Below are positions 24,722-32,260 of a stretch of DNA of 64,000 bases, in pieces; position 1 is the first letter of the stretch; each line of letters starts with the position of its first letter. The position numbers and the translations under genes are program-made. This DNA is from Crambe crambe. Its lineage: Eukaryota; Porifera; Demospongiae; Poecilosclerida; Crambeidae. The stretch is taken from positions 8,217,927 through 8,281,926 of the forward strand of contig OZ004582.1 of NCBI GenBank assembly GCA_963924555.1, in the 5' to 3' direction. Under the pieces are notes generated by a model. It saw only the letters and a list, made by a program, of their open reading frames with translations, was not told the origin of the DNA and did not search any database.

Positions 24722-26724
24722 ATCATCACCTTTCAGTGAATGATTTCTCAAAGTTGCCATGCTTAGGAGTTGCCGAGTCAGAAGAGGGGGCTGGATCAGC
24801 CGTGCACATGAGAGCACAGTCAGTCCTCTCATAGCGCAAGTGAAGGTAAAGGGTGGTCTGAATCTCGTCCCTACAAAGTACAGCATTATGTCTAATGAAC
24901 TAAAACAACAGTACAACCTATAGAGACCACCTATGGCCACAAAAAGTGGTCTTTATAGGGAGGTGGTCTCTGTATGGAGATTGAAGTGGCACTTTTGGGA
25001 ACATAATCAAGTGGTCTCTATATAAGGGTGGTCTCTGGATACAGGTGGTCTTTAAGGCAGTAGTCTCAGCTCCATTTATTAGCAGTAGTACCTCTTGAAT
25101 CCTTGGGCCATTAGCTCTTCAGTGCAACTCTGAGTCAGGATGTCCAACCTCTCGTCAAAATAGTTGAAGGAAGAGGCTTAAAAAACAGGGCTCACTATAA
25201 CAGTCTGATACAAGACACTTTCCCATGAATTTCTTCACTGTTTTCTGCCCTTGTCTGACCAAATTTCTATTATAAATATTATCTGACCCAAAACTAATGA
25301 CAAGCAGGATTTTCTCAGCATATTAGCTTTTAAACTTCTATCATGCGCCATCTTGATATTCAGGAGAACAGATCTTGTAGCAAATCAGAAATAAAACCCG
25401 CATTAATTTTTACTATAGATAATCATGTCCAGACATGTTATGAAAATGGAAAGAAAGCAGTGCTGAAAGAAATGGTCAATTGATCTATAGTCACACAATG
25501 AACAGCCCTTCCCCCTCTAACCTTCATACTTCCTGGCACAGGGTTCCTGTGCCTCATGTACCACATCAGCCAGCGCCAAACCATATGCGGAGAGGATCCC
25601 AGAGTAGCGATGGACAAAGACCGTGCTCATCCCAAGACTGCGGGCGATGGCGCAGGCGTGCTGACCTCCAGCTCCTCCAAAACAAGCCAGCGAGTGTCTT
25701 GAAGTGTCATACCCTTTGCCCTATAGTGGATAGTACAATAAGAGTAGAACTTCCCAAGGGACACTTTCCAGGCCAGAAGAAAGTGTCCTGATCAGAGAGA
25801 GGTGTCCTTACTTCAGGATGGTCACTATAGACCGACTTTTACTGTACCACGTCACTGTGCATGAATATTTGGAATCACCACAAAGAGAGGACGAACCTGG
25901 GTGAGTGCTCTGATTGGCCTGCACATAGCCTCGTTGGCCACTTTGATGAAGCCCATTGCCACATCAGGCACTTTCATGGGTTTGAAGGAGGAGCCATCCT
26001 GCTGCTTCAGAAACATATTCACTTCCTCTGACAGAGCTTCAAATTGCTTCATAGTTTCTTCTTTGTCCAGTTCTTGGTCTTCATTTGGACCAAAAATCTT
26101 TGGAAAATACCTAGAAGGCAGGGGAAAGAATTATGAGTAGTTCAAAATTCATTTGAGAATTCGAAAATTCAAATATTCATTTGCAAAAGAATAATTGAGC
26201 TTTTGAATTCTGTTTGAAATTTGAACTCAAATAATTGACAATAATAAGTGCAATCTTTGCATTAGCATGATCTTACGTTGGCATGAGTCTTCCTAGACAC
26301 AAGTTTGCATCCGTCACAGTTAATGGTCCACCTGAATCATAATTAATTTTTTATATAATAGCAAGAAGAAGGCATATACATAGGATTACATGAAACCTCC
26401 GATAAAGGACACTCTGAAAGAGGATAAACCTCTCAACAAAGGACAATCTAAAAGAACCTTTGTATATACACTCTATACAAAATAACCTCCAAAAGAGGAC
26501 AACCTCTCTACAAAGGACTCTACGGCTGGGTCCCAAGGGTGTCCATTATTCAGAGGTTATAACCATATTATTATAGTTATGGATGCAGCAAGTAAGACTG
26601 TGCCTTTCCCATAGCAGACGGGTCCTGGGTTTGCTCCTGCCGATTCAGGCCCCACAGTGAACAGTCCAGAACGAAACACCAGCTTAGAACCACCCCCAGC
26701 TGCCACAGTGTTGATGTCCAACTG

Positions 26725-26766
<42 letters not shown>

Positions 26767-29132
26767 AGTCATGTGCAAATCACATGATGTAGGGTGTATA
26801 ATAATTGTCAAAAATGTGTCCTTATTACAATTTATAATACTTCACTATTAGTGTTGTGGGAGTGTCCAATGGGTGTGGCTTTAAGTTGGGAGAGACTCAC
26901 TTGAGGCGCTTGAATGCAGACTCCTGCAATGGTCGTCTCAAAAATGTGGTCGTACTCCCCGTCGTAACGAGACACATCTGTGGAGGTTCCTCCCATATCA
27001 AATCCAATCACGGGAGAAGAGGAAGAAGAAGCAGTGGTTTCTGGAGAGTCGCTTTCATCGTGGGCGTGGTATGTGGTCACAGCATATCCCACCTAATAAT
27101 TACTTTATATTGCTGCTTCTACAAACTGTAGCTATAGTAACCGCTAATCAGTACACTCACCACTCCTCCAGCAGGTCCTGACAGAATCGCACGAGATCCT
27201 ATGAAACTAAGAAAAGAAGAAGAAGAAGAAGAAGAAGAAGAGTGAAATAATTGGAGTACATGATCACTATGGTAATTGTGGGGTCAAGATTTTATTACAC
27301 TGTTAGAATGTATGTACGAGATTAATAAATAAATATGATATAGAATAAATCCCTGGCTTATTATTAATACCTGTTCATGGGAGTAAGGCCCCCATCAGAC
27401 TGCATGAAGAGAACTCTTAGCTGCTCCTGCAAAGATACCGATAACCATAATCTAGAGACATGCAAGAATGTAAGGATTTTACAGGATTCTTGAATCCTGA
27501 AGCAAATCCCATGACATATCTTTGTATACATGGAGTGAGATAGCCATCGGCACAAGCTACAATCAAAATTAAAAAAAGTTATTGGATCCTGTTCCTTGCA
27601 TATTACGTACCGGTGAACCCCCTGGGGACTATTCTGACCATGGCCATGACTCGGGAGGAAATGGAGACGTGGGTGAACCCCAGCTGTTGAGCCATCTCTC
27701 CCACTTCCTCCTCATGCTGTGGAAATCTAAAGTATAAAAATTTTCATTCTTTGAAATTTCACTTTAAATAATAGCATGATTCGCATAATATTTTTAAAGG
27801 CTGATTAACAAGCATTACATACATACGTATAAGAGTGCATTAGGACGACAGCAAGACTCCTTATCCCTTTGTTAAGAACTCTTAAAAGGTCTTGCTTCAA
27901 CTTCTCCTTGTCTAATCTCTTCCAAACATGAATCTATTATAATTAAGTATAAGGTGCAGGATGAGGGAAATCTGATATATCCCCAAAGCATTCATCACGG
28001 CATAATAATAACATCCTGTGACCATACCTTTTCTCCCGTGTTTCCCTGGACCAACGGCAGGGGGAGTTGGAGCTGGCAAGTGTCCTGATACAAAACGACC
28101 CTCTCGTCTACTTCAACAACCTCCTCATACAGCATTTCGGGCATCACTATCTCCTATACAACAGAATGCCACCAGTACAGTGAACCCCTTGATATGGATA
28201 CCATGAAAAGTGTCTTGATTAGAGGGATGTCCTCATTTCAGGGAATCTACATTGAAGGGTCTTACTATAGGATAGATATTCCTATTAATTAGCAGAAGTT
28301 ATCCTCTCAGTACTGCAAAATGAGTGGCACCCAAGTGTCCTAATCAGGGAATTGGATAGATAATCCTATTGGTTATCCTCTCAGTACTGCAAAATGAGTG
28401 GCACCCCCAAGTGTCCTAATCAGGGAATTGGATAGATACTCCTATTATTAGCAGAGGTTATCCTCTCAGTACTGCAAAATGAGTGGCACCCCCAAGTGTC
28501 CTAATCAGGGAATTGGATAGATACTCCTATTATTAGCAGAGGTTATCCTCTCAGTACTGCAAAATGAGTGGCACCCCTTAATGTTGAGTCCCCACTTTAT
28601 TTTATTGTGTCTGCACACACTGCAATAATAAATGCTATGAGTCATACCAGATCAAAAATCTTTGGTCGTGATTGGTTCCCGATATGAAGCAAGTCCTTGA
28701 ATCCCTTGGTGATGAAGAGGGCCATCCTCTCTCCTTTACGCTCCAAGAGGGCATTGGTTGCCACGGTGGTTCCCATGCGGATCCACTCGATAAGCGATGA
28801 GTCTAGAGGTTCGTCCTGAGGGAGGGGCTTTCCCAAAGCCTACAATATTCATCATCATTCCTTACAATCCACACCATAAAAATTAATTTCCATATTTAAA
28901 TGTTGCATTTTTTTTTCTGCTGTTGATTCATTTATCAATTGCATGCTGCGAGTTATGATCACAACTTAGCCACGCCTACCTCCTGCATTATTCTTCTGAT
29001 GGCTTCCCTAGGGGCATCCGGATAGTTGTCCGGATCTTCAGAGAGCAACTTCATCACCTTTACACTGCCATCAGGACATTCTGCGTACACATCGGTGAAA
29101 GTTCCACCTCTATCGATGGAAAACTTAAACAT
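7509..29132 (-). CDS. OPLAH: 5-oxoprolinase (ATP-hydrolysing), 33 exons
   Basis: ATP-dependent opening of 5-oxo-L-proline to L-glutamate in the cytosolic gamma-glutamyl (glutathione) cycle. Exons: 29132-28980, 28839-28648, 28153-28028, 27933-27823, 27716-27611, 27556-27483, 27426-27371, 27206-27161, 27092-26901, 26721-26604, 26331-26277, 26110-25897, 25720-25522, 25176-25092, 24870-24730, 24525-24387, 24195-24083, 23981-23817, 23762-23726, 23613-23503, 23439-23338, 23266-23185, 23092-23000, 22853-22744, 22656-22582, 22421-22374, 22249-22163, 21865-21731, 21638-21414, 9922-9840, 8531-8371, 7865-7765, 7658-7509. All phases join, giving 1,294 aa, close to vertebrate OPLAH. The hydantoinase-A half begins with DRGGTFTDV (residues 7-15). 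The hydantoinase-B half includes [41 protein letters not shown] and the terminal TPGGGGYG. Introns after exons 10 and 18 use GC donors. Intron 29 (21413-9923) holds antisense TRAF-like genes. Confidence 0.95.
8190..8357. mobile_element. Short inverted-repeat MITE, copy 1
   Basis: Ends CAGGGTTCTCCCC and GGGGAGAACCCTG are inverted, and GACTA flanks both sides as a possible 5-bp target duplication. It sits in oxoprolinase intron 31, only 13 bp past the exon 31 donor. A diverged second copy is at about 49490-49643. Confidence 0.7.
8812..9368. mobile_element. ~557-bp inverted-repeat element with a captured RecQ-like start
   Basis: Inverted ends of about 77 bp (8812-8888 and 9291-9368) share CCCTTTACCTTCCTTTTCTT and GGTGACTCTAGCAT. 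Inside, an ATG at 9015 opens a 48-codon frame whose residues 8-34 ([13 protein letters not shown] then [15 protein letters not shown]) resemble the first helix and Q-motif of RecQ-type helicases. The frame then departs just before the expected Walker A. It lies in oxoprolinase intron 30 on the opposite strand. This is a non-autonomous element, not a gene. Confidence 0.65.
9530..9825. mobile_element. pogo/Tigger-like MITE
   Basis: A 296-bp element flanked by TA (9528-9529 and 9826-9827). Its termini are CAGTGTAACCTCGATTATCC and, on the other strand, CAGTCGAACCTCGGTTATCC. These are typical of TA-inserting pogo/Tigger elements. No coding capacity. It ends 14 bp past the 3' end of oxoprolinase exon 30 (9840). 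Confidence 0.85.
10140..10350. repeat. Degenerate tandem repeat
   Basis: Two units of about 75 bp share TAATCCACCCACTTT, TTCTTGAAAT and ACTCTATTA. Related pieces recur at about 11430-11500, just before the first TRAF-like gene. Confidence 0.5.
10415..10480. repeat. Perfect-arm hairpin
   Basis: CCTAACAGTAGGTTTTTTAA and its near-complement around CTTAGAAAACCTACTGTTAGG form a stem with a loop of about 10 nt. Probably a tiny fold-back element in oxoprolinase intron 29. Confidence 0.55.
10579..10820. mobile_element. ~240-bp inverted-repeat MITE
   Basis: Termini CTACACAGCGAAAAATCTAG and the inverted CTACACAGCGAAAAATCTAC flank an interior that is itself partly palindromic (CCTGTTACAGAC and GTAACAGGTATG). 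No coding frame. Confidence 0.65.
11080..11215. repeat. Segmental repeat upstream of TRAF-like gene A
   Basis: Closely matches 15630-15768 in direct orientation, sharing AAGTCCATTGCCGTAATACA and AATTACTGCAAACTCAGCAT. It is part of the duplicated blocks that built the cluster. Confidence 0.8.
11275..11420. mobile_element. Fold-back element before TRAF-like gene A
   Basis: GGATCTAAGTTATTTAGACA at about 11300 pairs with TGTCTAAATAACTTAGATCC at about 11380-11399. A smaller stem of GAGC/GCTC-rich sequence lies between. It is about 100 bp upstream of the TRAF-like start codon. Confidence 0.65.
11529..12770 (+). CDS. TRAF-like RING/zinc-finger protein A
   Basis: Single-exon gene, 413 aa, inside oxoprolinase intron 29 on the opposite strand. 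Order: RING-like finger (Cys 22 to Cys 60), paired TRAF-type zinc fingers (about 85-215, e.g. [17 protein letters not shown]), a short coiled coil (about 232-265) and a degenerate MATH/TRAF-C domain ([14 protein letters not shown]...). TRAF-type proteins act as cytosolic adaptors or ubiquitin ligases below receptors; the specific role is unknown. The fourth RING ligand, usually His, is Glu40. The tail after the MATH part is a Lys/Gln-rich low-complexity run (about 392-413). The ATG at 11529 aligns with paralog starts (MS..GFDCEF). Confidence 0.85.
   Translation: MSSIDIGFDCEFTEKPPKRSNCPICLLILREPYQVTCCGETFCQDCIQPIKTRNRPCPKCQRTNFDHYPDKGLEQELYSSRVFCSNKGKGCDWLGELRQLDQHLNANPDENNQFNGCAFTNIKCLYCAKEDQRLAIKRHQTGYCKKRSFVCKICKEFESTYDDVTKIHILSCKSRLVECPNQCGETMTYENYEEHLLNVCPLSEVKCEFSSAGCNLKMTRKDLPSHLSESIVSHMSLLANENQRLKLELQKQAALFKAESLKQASMMQVLHDLPATPVNIIYSNYSKHIEEGTEWSSQPFYMGGCKIQLSIVPFIISKVKLKLIILEKQFEYKPLSVLSITVIDQINDKDHKACLTKFESEKNGLSSYTTTIDPNPDKHIKNDSLLIQVNLAKEKQKQINKQTKKPKIKEEQT
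12905..13075 (+). pseudogene. Relic of a TRAF-like MATH domain
   Basis: The strand reads [14 protein letters not shown] then FNVFES before a stop, matching [13 protein letters not shown] and FNVLE in paralogs C and D. Downstream, CCCAAGAAAAATACATTACAG and TTAAAAGAAATTGGAT match D's CCCAAAAAAAACACATCACT and TTGAAAGAAATTGGAT. The rest of that gene copy is gone. It lies 130 bp after gene A. Confidence 0.7.
13128..13268. mobile_element. MITE with AGACCACC repeats
   Basis: Contains repeated GAGACCACCT and its inverse AGGTGGTC. A second element of similar make-up is at about 24918-25065 in an oxoprolinase intron. Probably a TA-inserting MITE family; ends not defined. Confidence 0.45.
13554..14804 (+). 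CDS. TRAF-like RING/zinc-finger protein B
   Basis: Single-exon paralog of A, C and D, 416 aa. RING-like finger [25 protein letters not shown] zinc fingers ([16 protein letters not shown]), a coiled coil with two KSEL motifs, and a full-length MATH domain starting at [19 protein letters not shown]. The RING His position is Lys. The start at 13554 ([13 protein letters not shown]) is chosen to match the paralogs; no earlier in-frame ATG is present. An inverted copy of its 5' end lies downstream of paralogs C and D. Confidence 0.85.
   Translation: MSVLSKTGFDCKFMDQPPRRSTCPICLLIPREPYQVTCCGKSFCRECIQQIKTRNKPCPTCNEKKFENYPDKGLKQELYACRVFCSNKGKGCYWQGELGQLEQHLNVSLTLDRSKACVYMTIKCIYCAKMYQRRNMKFHQISECLKRPFTCDMCKEFKSTYNDVTKNHAPSCKCRPVECPNKCKKVIEHRKLKEHLSNACPPLVECDFSNAGCNVKVKRKDLSSHLSESMVTHMSLLASENRRLNLELLEQKGQVTLFKSELERQVTSVKSELSSVIKTLHDMHVPPTDIVFPNYAQHKVEGTEWSSQPFYSHVGGYKLKLKFKYNRTMRFWLLIFDVLESEYEVKLPCKLSITVMIVDQFHNEDHIRKSCRVDSSASKSSSWYVADIVYGCHEIIADKHEKDDMSIMRVVSIETL
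14961..15004. repeat. (TA)n microsatellite
   Basis: A pure TA run of about 44 bp, 160 bp past the stop of gene B. Confidence 0.95.
15060..15385. repeat. Segmental duplication block (partner 18800-19125)
   Basis: Direct copy of the region between C and D. Shared strings include TTGAGCTTCAGGACATTCTT, TCTTGGTCAAATGCC and ACTCCACCACTAGATCCATG. It is followed at about 15450-15500 by a stretch (CACGTGACC, GTCGCGCGCGCACT) that resembles the promoter of gene D (19230-19265), but no TRAF frame follows. This suggests a copy lost by deletion. Confidence 0.8.
15630..15768. repeat. Segmental repeat (partner 11080-11215)
   Basis: Direct copy of the block upstream of gene A. Beyond it, to 16500, no gene is recognised. 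Confidence 0.8.
16561..16574. promoter_or_regulatory. NRF1-like palindrome before TRAF-like gene C
   Basis: GTGCGCATGCGCAC, a perfect palindrome, matches the NRF1 core TGCGCATGCGCA and lies 48 bp before the ATG in a short CpG-rich stretch. Related sites: GTGCGCGTGCGCAC at 19282-19295 (gene D), ACGCATGCGCA at 35654-35664, and TGCGCATGCTC at 44386-44396. A role in transcription is inferred. Confidence 0.5.
16623..18018 (+). pseudogene. TRAF-like gene C, broken in the MATH domain
   Basis: Nearly identical to D. The open frame runs 16623-17795 (390 aa) with RING-like finger, TRAF fingers, a long coiled coil and the start of MATH. Nine A instead of eight at 17776-17784 shifts the frame, and TGA follows at once. 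Further on, a 4-bp deletion near 17869 would bring the frame back. Two separate lesions make a sequencing error less likely. A truncated adaptor without most of MATH could still be made. The coiled coil contains four 33-nt units (17361-17492) where D has one. Confidence 0.75.
17361..17492 (+). repeat. Four 33-nt coiled-coil repeats
   Basis: Each unit encodes an 11-residue hendecad of the type [11 protein letters not shown]. Units start at 17361, 17394, 17427 and 17460. Genes A, B and D carry one or two diverged units, so C has a recent expansion that lengthens the coiled coil. Confidence 0.85.
18019..18605. repeat. Downstream flank of C, duplicated after D
   Basis: Matches 20619-21413 in order (ATTATCGTTATAATATTAAC, CCTGGTAACTGGAA, ATGAAGACTTCATAACATA). 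At about 18272-18310 it contains ATCAAAGCCTGTCTT and GAGTGAGACAA, an inverted remnant of gene B's 5' end. Confidence 0.8.
18606..18752 (-). pseudogene. Dead duplicate of oxoprolinase exon 29
   Basis: On the minus strand it reads [19 protein letters not shown] then [11 protein letters not shown] followed by GTGAGT, matching exon 29 at 21414-21638 including the donor. An 8-bp deletion in the segment equal to VVFRA breaks the frame, and the 5' third is lost beyond about 18752, including the acceptor. It was copied together with a TRAF-like gene and cannot serve as a normal alternative exon. Confidence 0.85.
18800..19125. repeat. Segmental duplication block (partner 15060-15385)
   Basis: See the partner block. 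It lies between the dead exon and the promoter of gene D. Confidence 0.8.
19317..20618 (+). CDS. TRAF-like RING/zinc-finger protein D
   Basis: Intact single-exon gene, 433 aa, the full-length sister of C. RING-like finger [25 protein letters not shown] fingers ([17 protein letters not shown]), one short coiled-coil unit, and a complete MATH domain starting at [19 protein letters not shown] and ending in [11 protein letters not shown]. The RING His position is Lys. The start at 19317 ([12 protein letters not shown]) is preferred over the ATG at 19251, whose extra 22 residues (His/Arg/Cys-rich) come from the CpG-rich promoter and have no match in the paralogs. Confidence 0.88.
   Translation: MSSAEVGFDCEFIQKPPIRSSCPICLLILREPYQVTCCGKIFCRDCIQRITIKKKPCPTCNEKEFENYPDKGLKQELYSCKVFCSYKEKACEWQGELGQLDKHLNANPDQDEQFEGCEYMNIKCLHCTKEDQRQTIKCHQTSECWQRPFSCEMCKEFKSTYDDLTKNHAPSCKCRLVECPNGCGKVLQHQKLESHLSSACPLLMVECEFSDAGCDAKVKRTDLMSHMSENIIAHMSLLARENRRLKSELQEQATLFKSELEKQANLFVSRQKELLTVVPLEIVYPDYAKHKKNLTEWSSKPFYTHAGGYKLNITMKHSFKGLGLNFNVLENEFEALSSCRISISVLIVDRATQKKHITETCLKEIGSPTIGSSLFDVPQTTARMVIEAAKVAARGFTGAKSELYFGHERISFNHTMGDNCLLIRIPEVKILSK
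20885..21145. repeat. Two ~125-bp tandem units with an inverted TRAF 5' fragment
   Basis: Units share GATAAAACTGGAGTGAGATA, TGTGGGTATTAATCATGTAA and AATGTTTGTTTTAGCCATT. The first begins TCAAAGCCTGTCTTTGATAA, the exact reverse complement of bases around the start of gene B (13560-13582). The homology continues into B's 5' flank (CATGTAATCTGCA against CATGTGATCTGCA). Confidence 0.75.
22459..22525. mobile_element. 65-bp palindromic element
   Basis: TAGCCTCGTACCCAGGCCTG and CGGGCCTGGGTACGAGGCTA are inverted, with about 25 bp between. It sits in oxoprolinase intron 25. Confidence 0.75.
24205..24370. mobile_element. MITE of the CCGAATAATGGACA family
   Basis: Degenerate copy in an oxoprolinase intron: GGAATCTCCGATAAGGG, CCTCTCAACAAAGGACAATC, and an inverted end AGGGAGTCCTCATTC. 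Related to the 26.4-kb copy. Confidence 0.6.
24662..24717. repeat. (CT)n microsatellite
   Basis: About 56 bp of CT, beside the donor of oxoprolinase exon 15. Confidence 0.95.
26390..26566. mobile_element. MITE of the CCGAATAATGGACA family, good copy
   Basis: Starts GAAACCTCCGATAAAGGACA and ends GGTGTCCATTATTCAGAGGTT. The interior has CCTCTCAACAAAGGACAATC and CCTCTCTACAAAGGAC. It lies in an oxoprolinase intron and is very similar to 54866-54982. Confidence 0.75.
26729..26761. repeat. Poly(A) run next to an exon
   Basis: An uninterrupted A run; on the gene strand it is a T run directly before the acceptor of oxoprolinase exon 10, so it doubles as a polypyrimidine tract. Confidence 0.9.
28250..28580. 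repeat. Minisatellite, ~85-bp units
   Basis: Nearly four direct units in oxoprolinase intron 2, sharing GTTATCCTCTCAGTACTGCA, AAATGAGTGGCACCC and GTGTCCTAATCAGGGAATTG. Confidence 0.85.
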
Positions 29133-29215
29133 CTTTTGCACTCGCCCACGTGGGCTAGGTACTAGGTATTGCGCATGTAAGTTACTTCGCGCTGAAGGTG
29201 TGGCCGGACTACAAG
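29133..29215. promoter_or_regulatory. Bidirectional promoter region, 83 bp
   Basis: The oxoprolinase start (29132, -) and the membrane-protein start (29216, +) are separated by only 83 bp containing CACGTGGGC and TTGCGCATG. Both 5' UTRs must be short or overlap. This is inferred from spacing only. Confidence 0.55.
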
Positions 29216-29872
29216 ATGGAGTCCATAGGCATTTGTATTGGTTACTTCAAGGAGTGCTACCAATTCTTTTTTAGCTCAGGAAAGCCACCTGATTTCTTAG
29301 AAGACTTTGGGAAAATTAAAGTTGAATTTGGGCTGATATCTTTATCCGTCATTCTTCTAGGATTCTTCTACCACATGCTCACAACGTTTGAATCTATCAA
29401 GTATAATACAATTATTCCAATGTTGTTTACTGGTTTCGTACTCTTCTTTTCAACTGTTGTAATGGTGGTATTCAATATCATTATCTACAAAGCTTGTGGT
29501 GAAGAACCTCCTTCAGTGTATGGCTTTTATTTCTCTTCAATATCTTCGTTTTCGATTTACTTTGGCACCCTATTAGCATATGTGCTTTACAACCTGTATC
29601 TATTGACTTGCTTTATTGGGAGAGTTTATAGGAAGTATCGATTTGACACTAATACTGTTGAACCGGTGAGATTAAATTGGATCGAGAGATTGAAGAACCG
29701 TTTACTTGGAAGAAAGCCTCCACCTCCGCCTAAAAAAGTATTCAGTCTTTGGGATTTTGTCTTATTCCTCCTTTCCTTCTGTTCTACCACTGAAGAACCA
29801 ACAGCACCTATCTCTAGTGGAAATCCAGATAAAAAGAAACCTGCCAGTCACAAAAATAAGAAGGAAAAATAA
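29216..29872 (+). CDS. Small multi-pass membrane protein, unknown
   Basis: Single-exon frame of 218 aa. I do not recognise a family. Hydrophobic segments at about 41-57 ([15 protein letters not shown]), 70-93 ([20 protein letters not shown]) and 108-138 ([20 protein letters not shown]) suggest three or four membrane passes. Next comes a basic linker (RKPPPPPKK), a hydrophobic patch [13 protein letters not shown] and a lysine-rich tail ending KNKKEK, which could be a cytosolic ER-retention-like end. The ATG at 29216 ([11 protein letters not shown]) is the first in frame. Confidence 0.6.
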   Translation: MESIGICIGYFKECYQFFFSSGKPPDFLEDFGKIKVEFGLISLSVILLGFFYHMLTTFESIKYNTIIPMLFTGFVLFFSTVVMVVFNIIIYKACGEEPPSVYGFYFSSISSFSIYFGTLLAYVLYNLYLLTCFIGRVYRKYRFDTNTVEPVRLNWIERLKNRLLGRKPPPPPKKVFSLWDFVLFLLSFCSTTEEPTAPISSGNPDKKKPASHKNKKEK

Positions 29873-30098
29873 TTTATAATGACATTTCGCTATACGTACA
29901 GTAGCTAGCACCTAATTAGCTAGTTGTAGTGTTTAGTCATCAAAATCGATACATAGCTATGATGATTTCATCAATTTGCTATTTTAATAACATTCAACTC
30001 GTTGTGCATTATTTCATAAAATTTTTCTCTTGATGTGGTAGCTAGCTAACCAAATTTCATGCTCTGGCCCAATAAGATCTCACTGTTATAGCAGCACA

Positions 30099-30498
30099 AG
30101 TAAGTGCAAAAATTTTCTTCTAAATAAAAAGTGAAGTAGGGATAGCCATAAAATTTAGCTGCATTCCTATCACTCCTACCCCTCCTAATTTCATTATCCA
30201 TGCCCATATATATACCCCCCTTCAGCAATAAGTGAGGCCTAGGAGTGAAGTAGGAGTAGTAGTTTTGTAATAATATGATTGCTGTGATTCTTGAGTTTGG
30301 TGATGGGTATGGGTAAGGGATTACTTGACTCACTTATTGCTGAAGGGGGAGTGAAGAGTAGGGATTTACGTAAGTTGGGTATATATATGGGCATGGATAA
30401 TGAAATTAGGAGGGGTAGGAGTGATAGGAATGCAGCTAAATTTTATGGCTATCCCTACTTCACTTTTTATTTAGAAGAAATTTTTTTGCACTTACTTG
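30099..30498. mobile_element. ~400-bp fold-back element
   Basis: Arms 30099-30235 and 30328-30498 are inverted copies, sharing AAGTAAGTGCAAAAATTTTC, GTGAAGTAGGGATAGCC and CATGCCCATATATATACC. The central ~90 bp is unique. Non-coding; a transcript would form a long hairpin. Confidence 0.85.
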
Positions 30499-30749
30499 TT
30501 TCCATTCTTTTTCTTTGTAGTTAGCTATTATAAATTGATAATATTTAAAAATATATTTTCTGAAATGTTCTTAATTTGGTAAGTACATAGCACTGGATAT
30601 GGAAGATTATTAACAATATTTGTGTATTATTCATATTCATAAGAAGTAGTTATTCCTTCATACCCTGCACCTATGGTTTGCAAATAGCCAATTATATGCA
30701 TTCCCTTGCTAAGAAAAGCTGAATGATTAATTTTGAATGTTATATTCCT

Positions 30750-31260
30750 CAGGGATGATTGACTGATGAGGAGGAGAAGGTGCAGTAGTGAAGAAGAACC
30801 TGGAAGAAATGAATGGCTGGACGCTTAGCTAATTAGCTATTGGTGTTTTTTTTTGTTTTGTTTTTTTTTTTCAATTAATATGTGTGGGGCATGTGCAATA
30901 AGGAGTGGTTGGGTAGTTTTTTTATTGAGAGTACCCTCTCATGCATGTGTGCTGAGGGTTTATTGTTTGCAAGCATAGGAGTGAAGAATGTTTTGTTGTC
31001 TTGAGGGAGGAGAGTATGACTGACATGAAGGAGGAGTATCTGTAGTGAATACAGTACTGAGGAGTGAAAACATTAGAGTGGAGGAGGAGAAGGAAATGAA
31101 TCAATAATAGTTGTTGAGGTTTTGTTGTCTTGCATATGAGGGAGGAGGGTATGAGGGATGAGCATGTGCAGTGCAAATGAGTGTTAAGGTTTGGTTGTCT
31201 TGCACGAGGAAGGGTATGGGGAATGAGCAAATGAGAGTAGCAATTTGTGATGCGCATGCA
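30750..31260. repeat. Degenerate purine-rich repeats
   Basis: GAGGAGAAGG-type sequence with three spaced copies of GTTTTGTTGTCTTG / GGTTTGGTTGTCTTGCA. No gene recognised. Confidence 0.45.
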
Positions 31261-31699
31261 CATTTGATGTAGCAGGATTTTGTGCAGAAGCTTAGTATAG
31301 AGATCTGCTGTTTGTGTACGTGATGATCGCGAGATATATATCTATAAAGCAATAGGGTTAAATGAAGCCAAGCTATAGCAGCTTTATGCTTGCCTTGAGT
31401 TAGAGAATTTCTGCAAGTATTGAGATACAAATGAAATGTTTTATAGTGTTTGAGTGCGTGACTTACTTTTTATTTTTGATGATAGTGGAAATGCACTGGA
31501 AAAGACAAGTAGCTATATATAGCTAAGTGATTTTGTAATGTTTTATATTACTTACAGTTTCCTCGATACATATTAGGGTCTGGAATTAAAGATTATGGTG
31601 ATACATGTTATATAATGTGTTGGTGGAAAATGGTTAAGTATGTACTCACATGGGAACGGGCAGAATCGAACACCCCTCCCTCTGCGCCTGGCCCTGGCC

Positions 31700-32260
31700 C
31701 TAGCCCTCCACCCTGGGTGAGGGTGTGCAGTTGGAAGTGGCACTGGATGAAGTAATTGTAAGATGCTATCTATAGTTAGTTGCTTACCTTCTGGGAGGGG
31801 GTGCGCAGCTGGAGGTGGCACTGGATGATGTAATCGTAAGATCATGAAATGTTTTATTTATAGTTGCTTACCTTCTGGGAGGCCGAGGGGGCGTGCAGTA
31901 GGTGGTACTGGATGACGTAATTGTAAGAGTAATGAAATGTGTTATCTATAGTTGCTTACCTTCTGGGAGGGGGTGCGCAGCTGGAGGTGGCACTGGATAT
32001 AAGAGTAATGAAATATGTTATCTATGTATAATTCTTTACCTTCTGGGAGGGGGCGCACAGCTGGAGGTGGCACTGGATGATGTAATTGTATGAGTAATGA
32101 AATTGTTATCTTTAGTTACTTACCTTCTGGGAGGGGGTGTGCAAAGGGAGGTGGCACTGGATGATGTAATTGTAAGATCGTGATATGTGTTATGTATAGC
32201 TAGTTAGTTGCTTACCTTTTGGGAGGGGGTGTGCAGCTGGAGGTGGCACTGGTTGAGATC
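31700..32260. repeat. Minisatellite whose antisense unit looks like an exon
   Basis: Seven units of about 80-95 bp, sharing TTACCTTCTGGGAGGGGGTG and GAGGTGGCACTGGATGA. On the minus strand most units read CATCCAG, then 33 nt (TGCCACCTCCAGCTGC..., ending CCCAGAAG), then GTAAGC. This is an acceptor-like, short open and donor-consensus arrangement. Whether any is spliced is unknown. Confidence 0.8.

Noticed and set aside
28150..28580. CRISPR-like repeat array in an oxoprolinase intron
   Set aside because: Units are contiguous ~85-bp tandem copies without unique spacers, in a eukaryotic intron.
30046..30524. Two near-identical 77-95 aa frames on opposite strands (MGMDNEIRRGRSDRNAAKFY)
   Set aside because: They are the two arms of the fold-back element, so the same sequence reads on both strands; not a gene pair.
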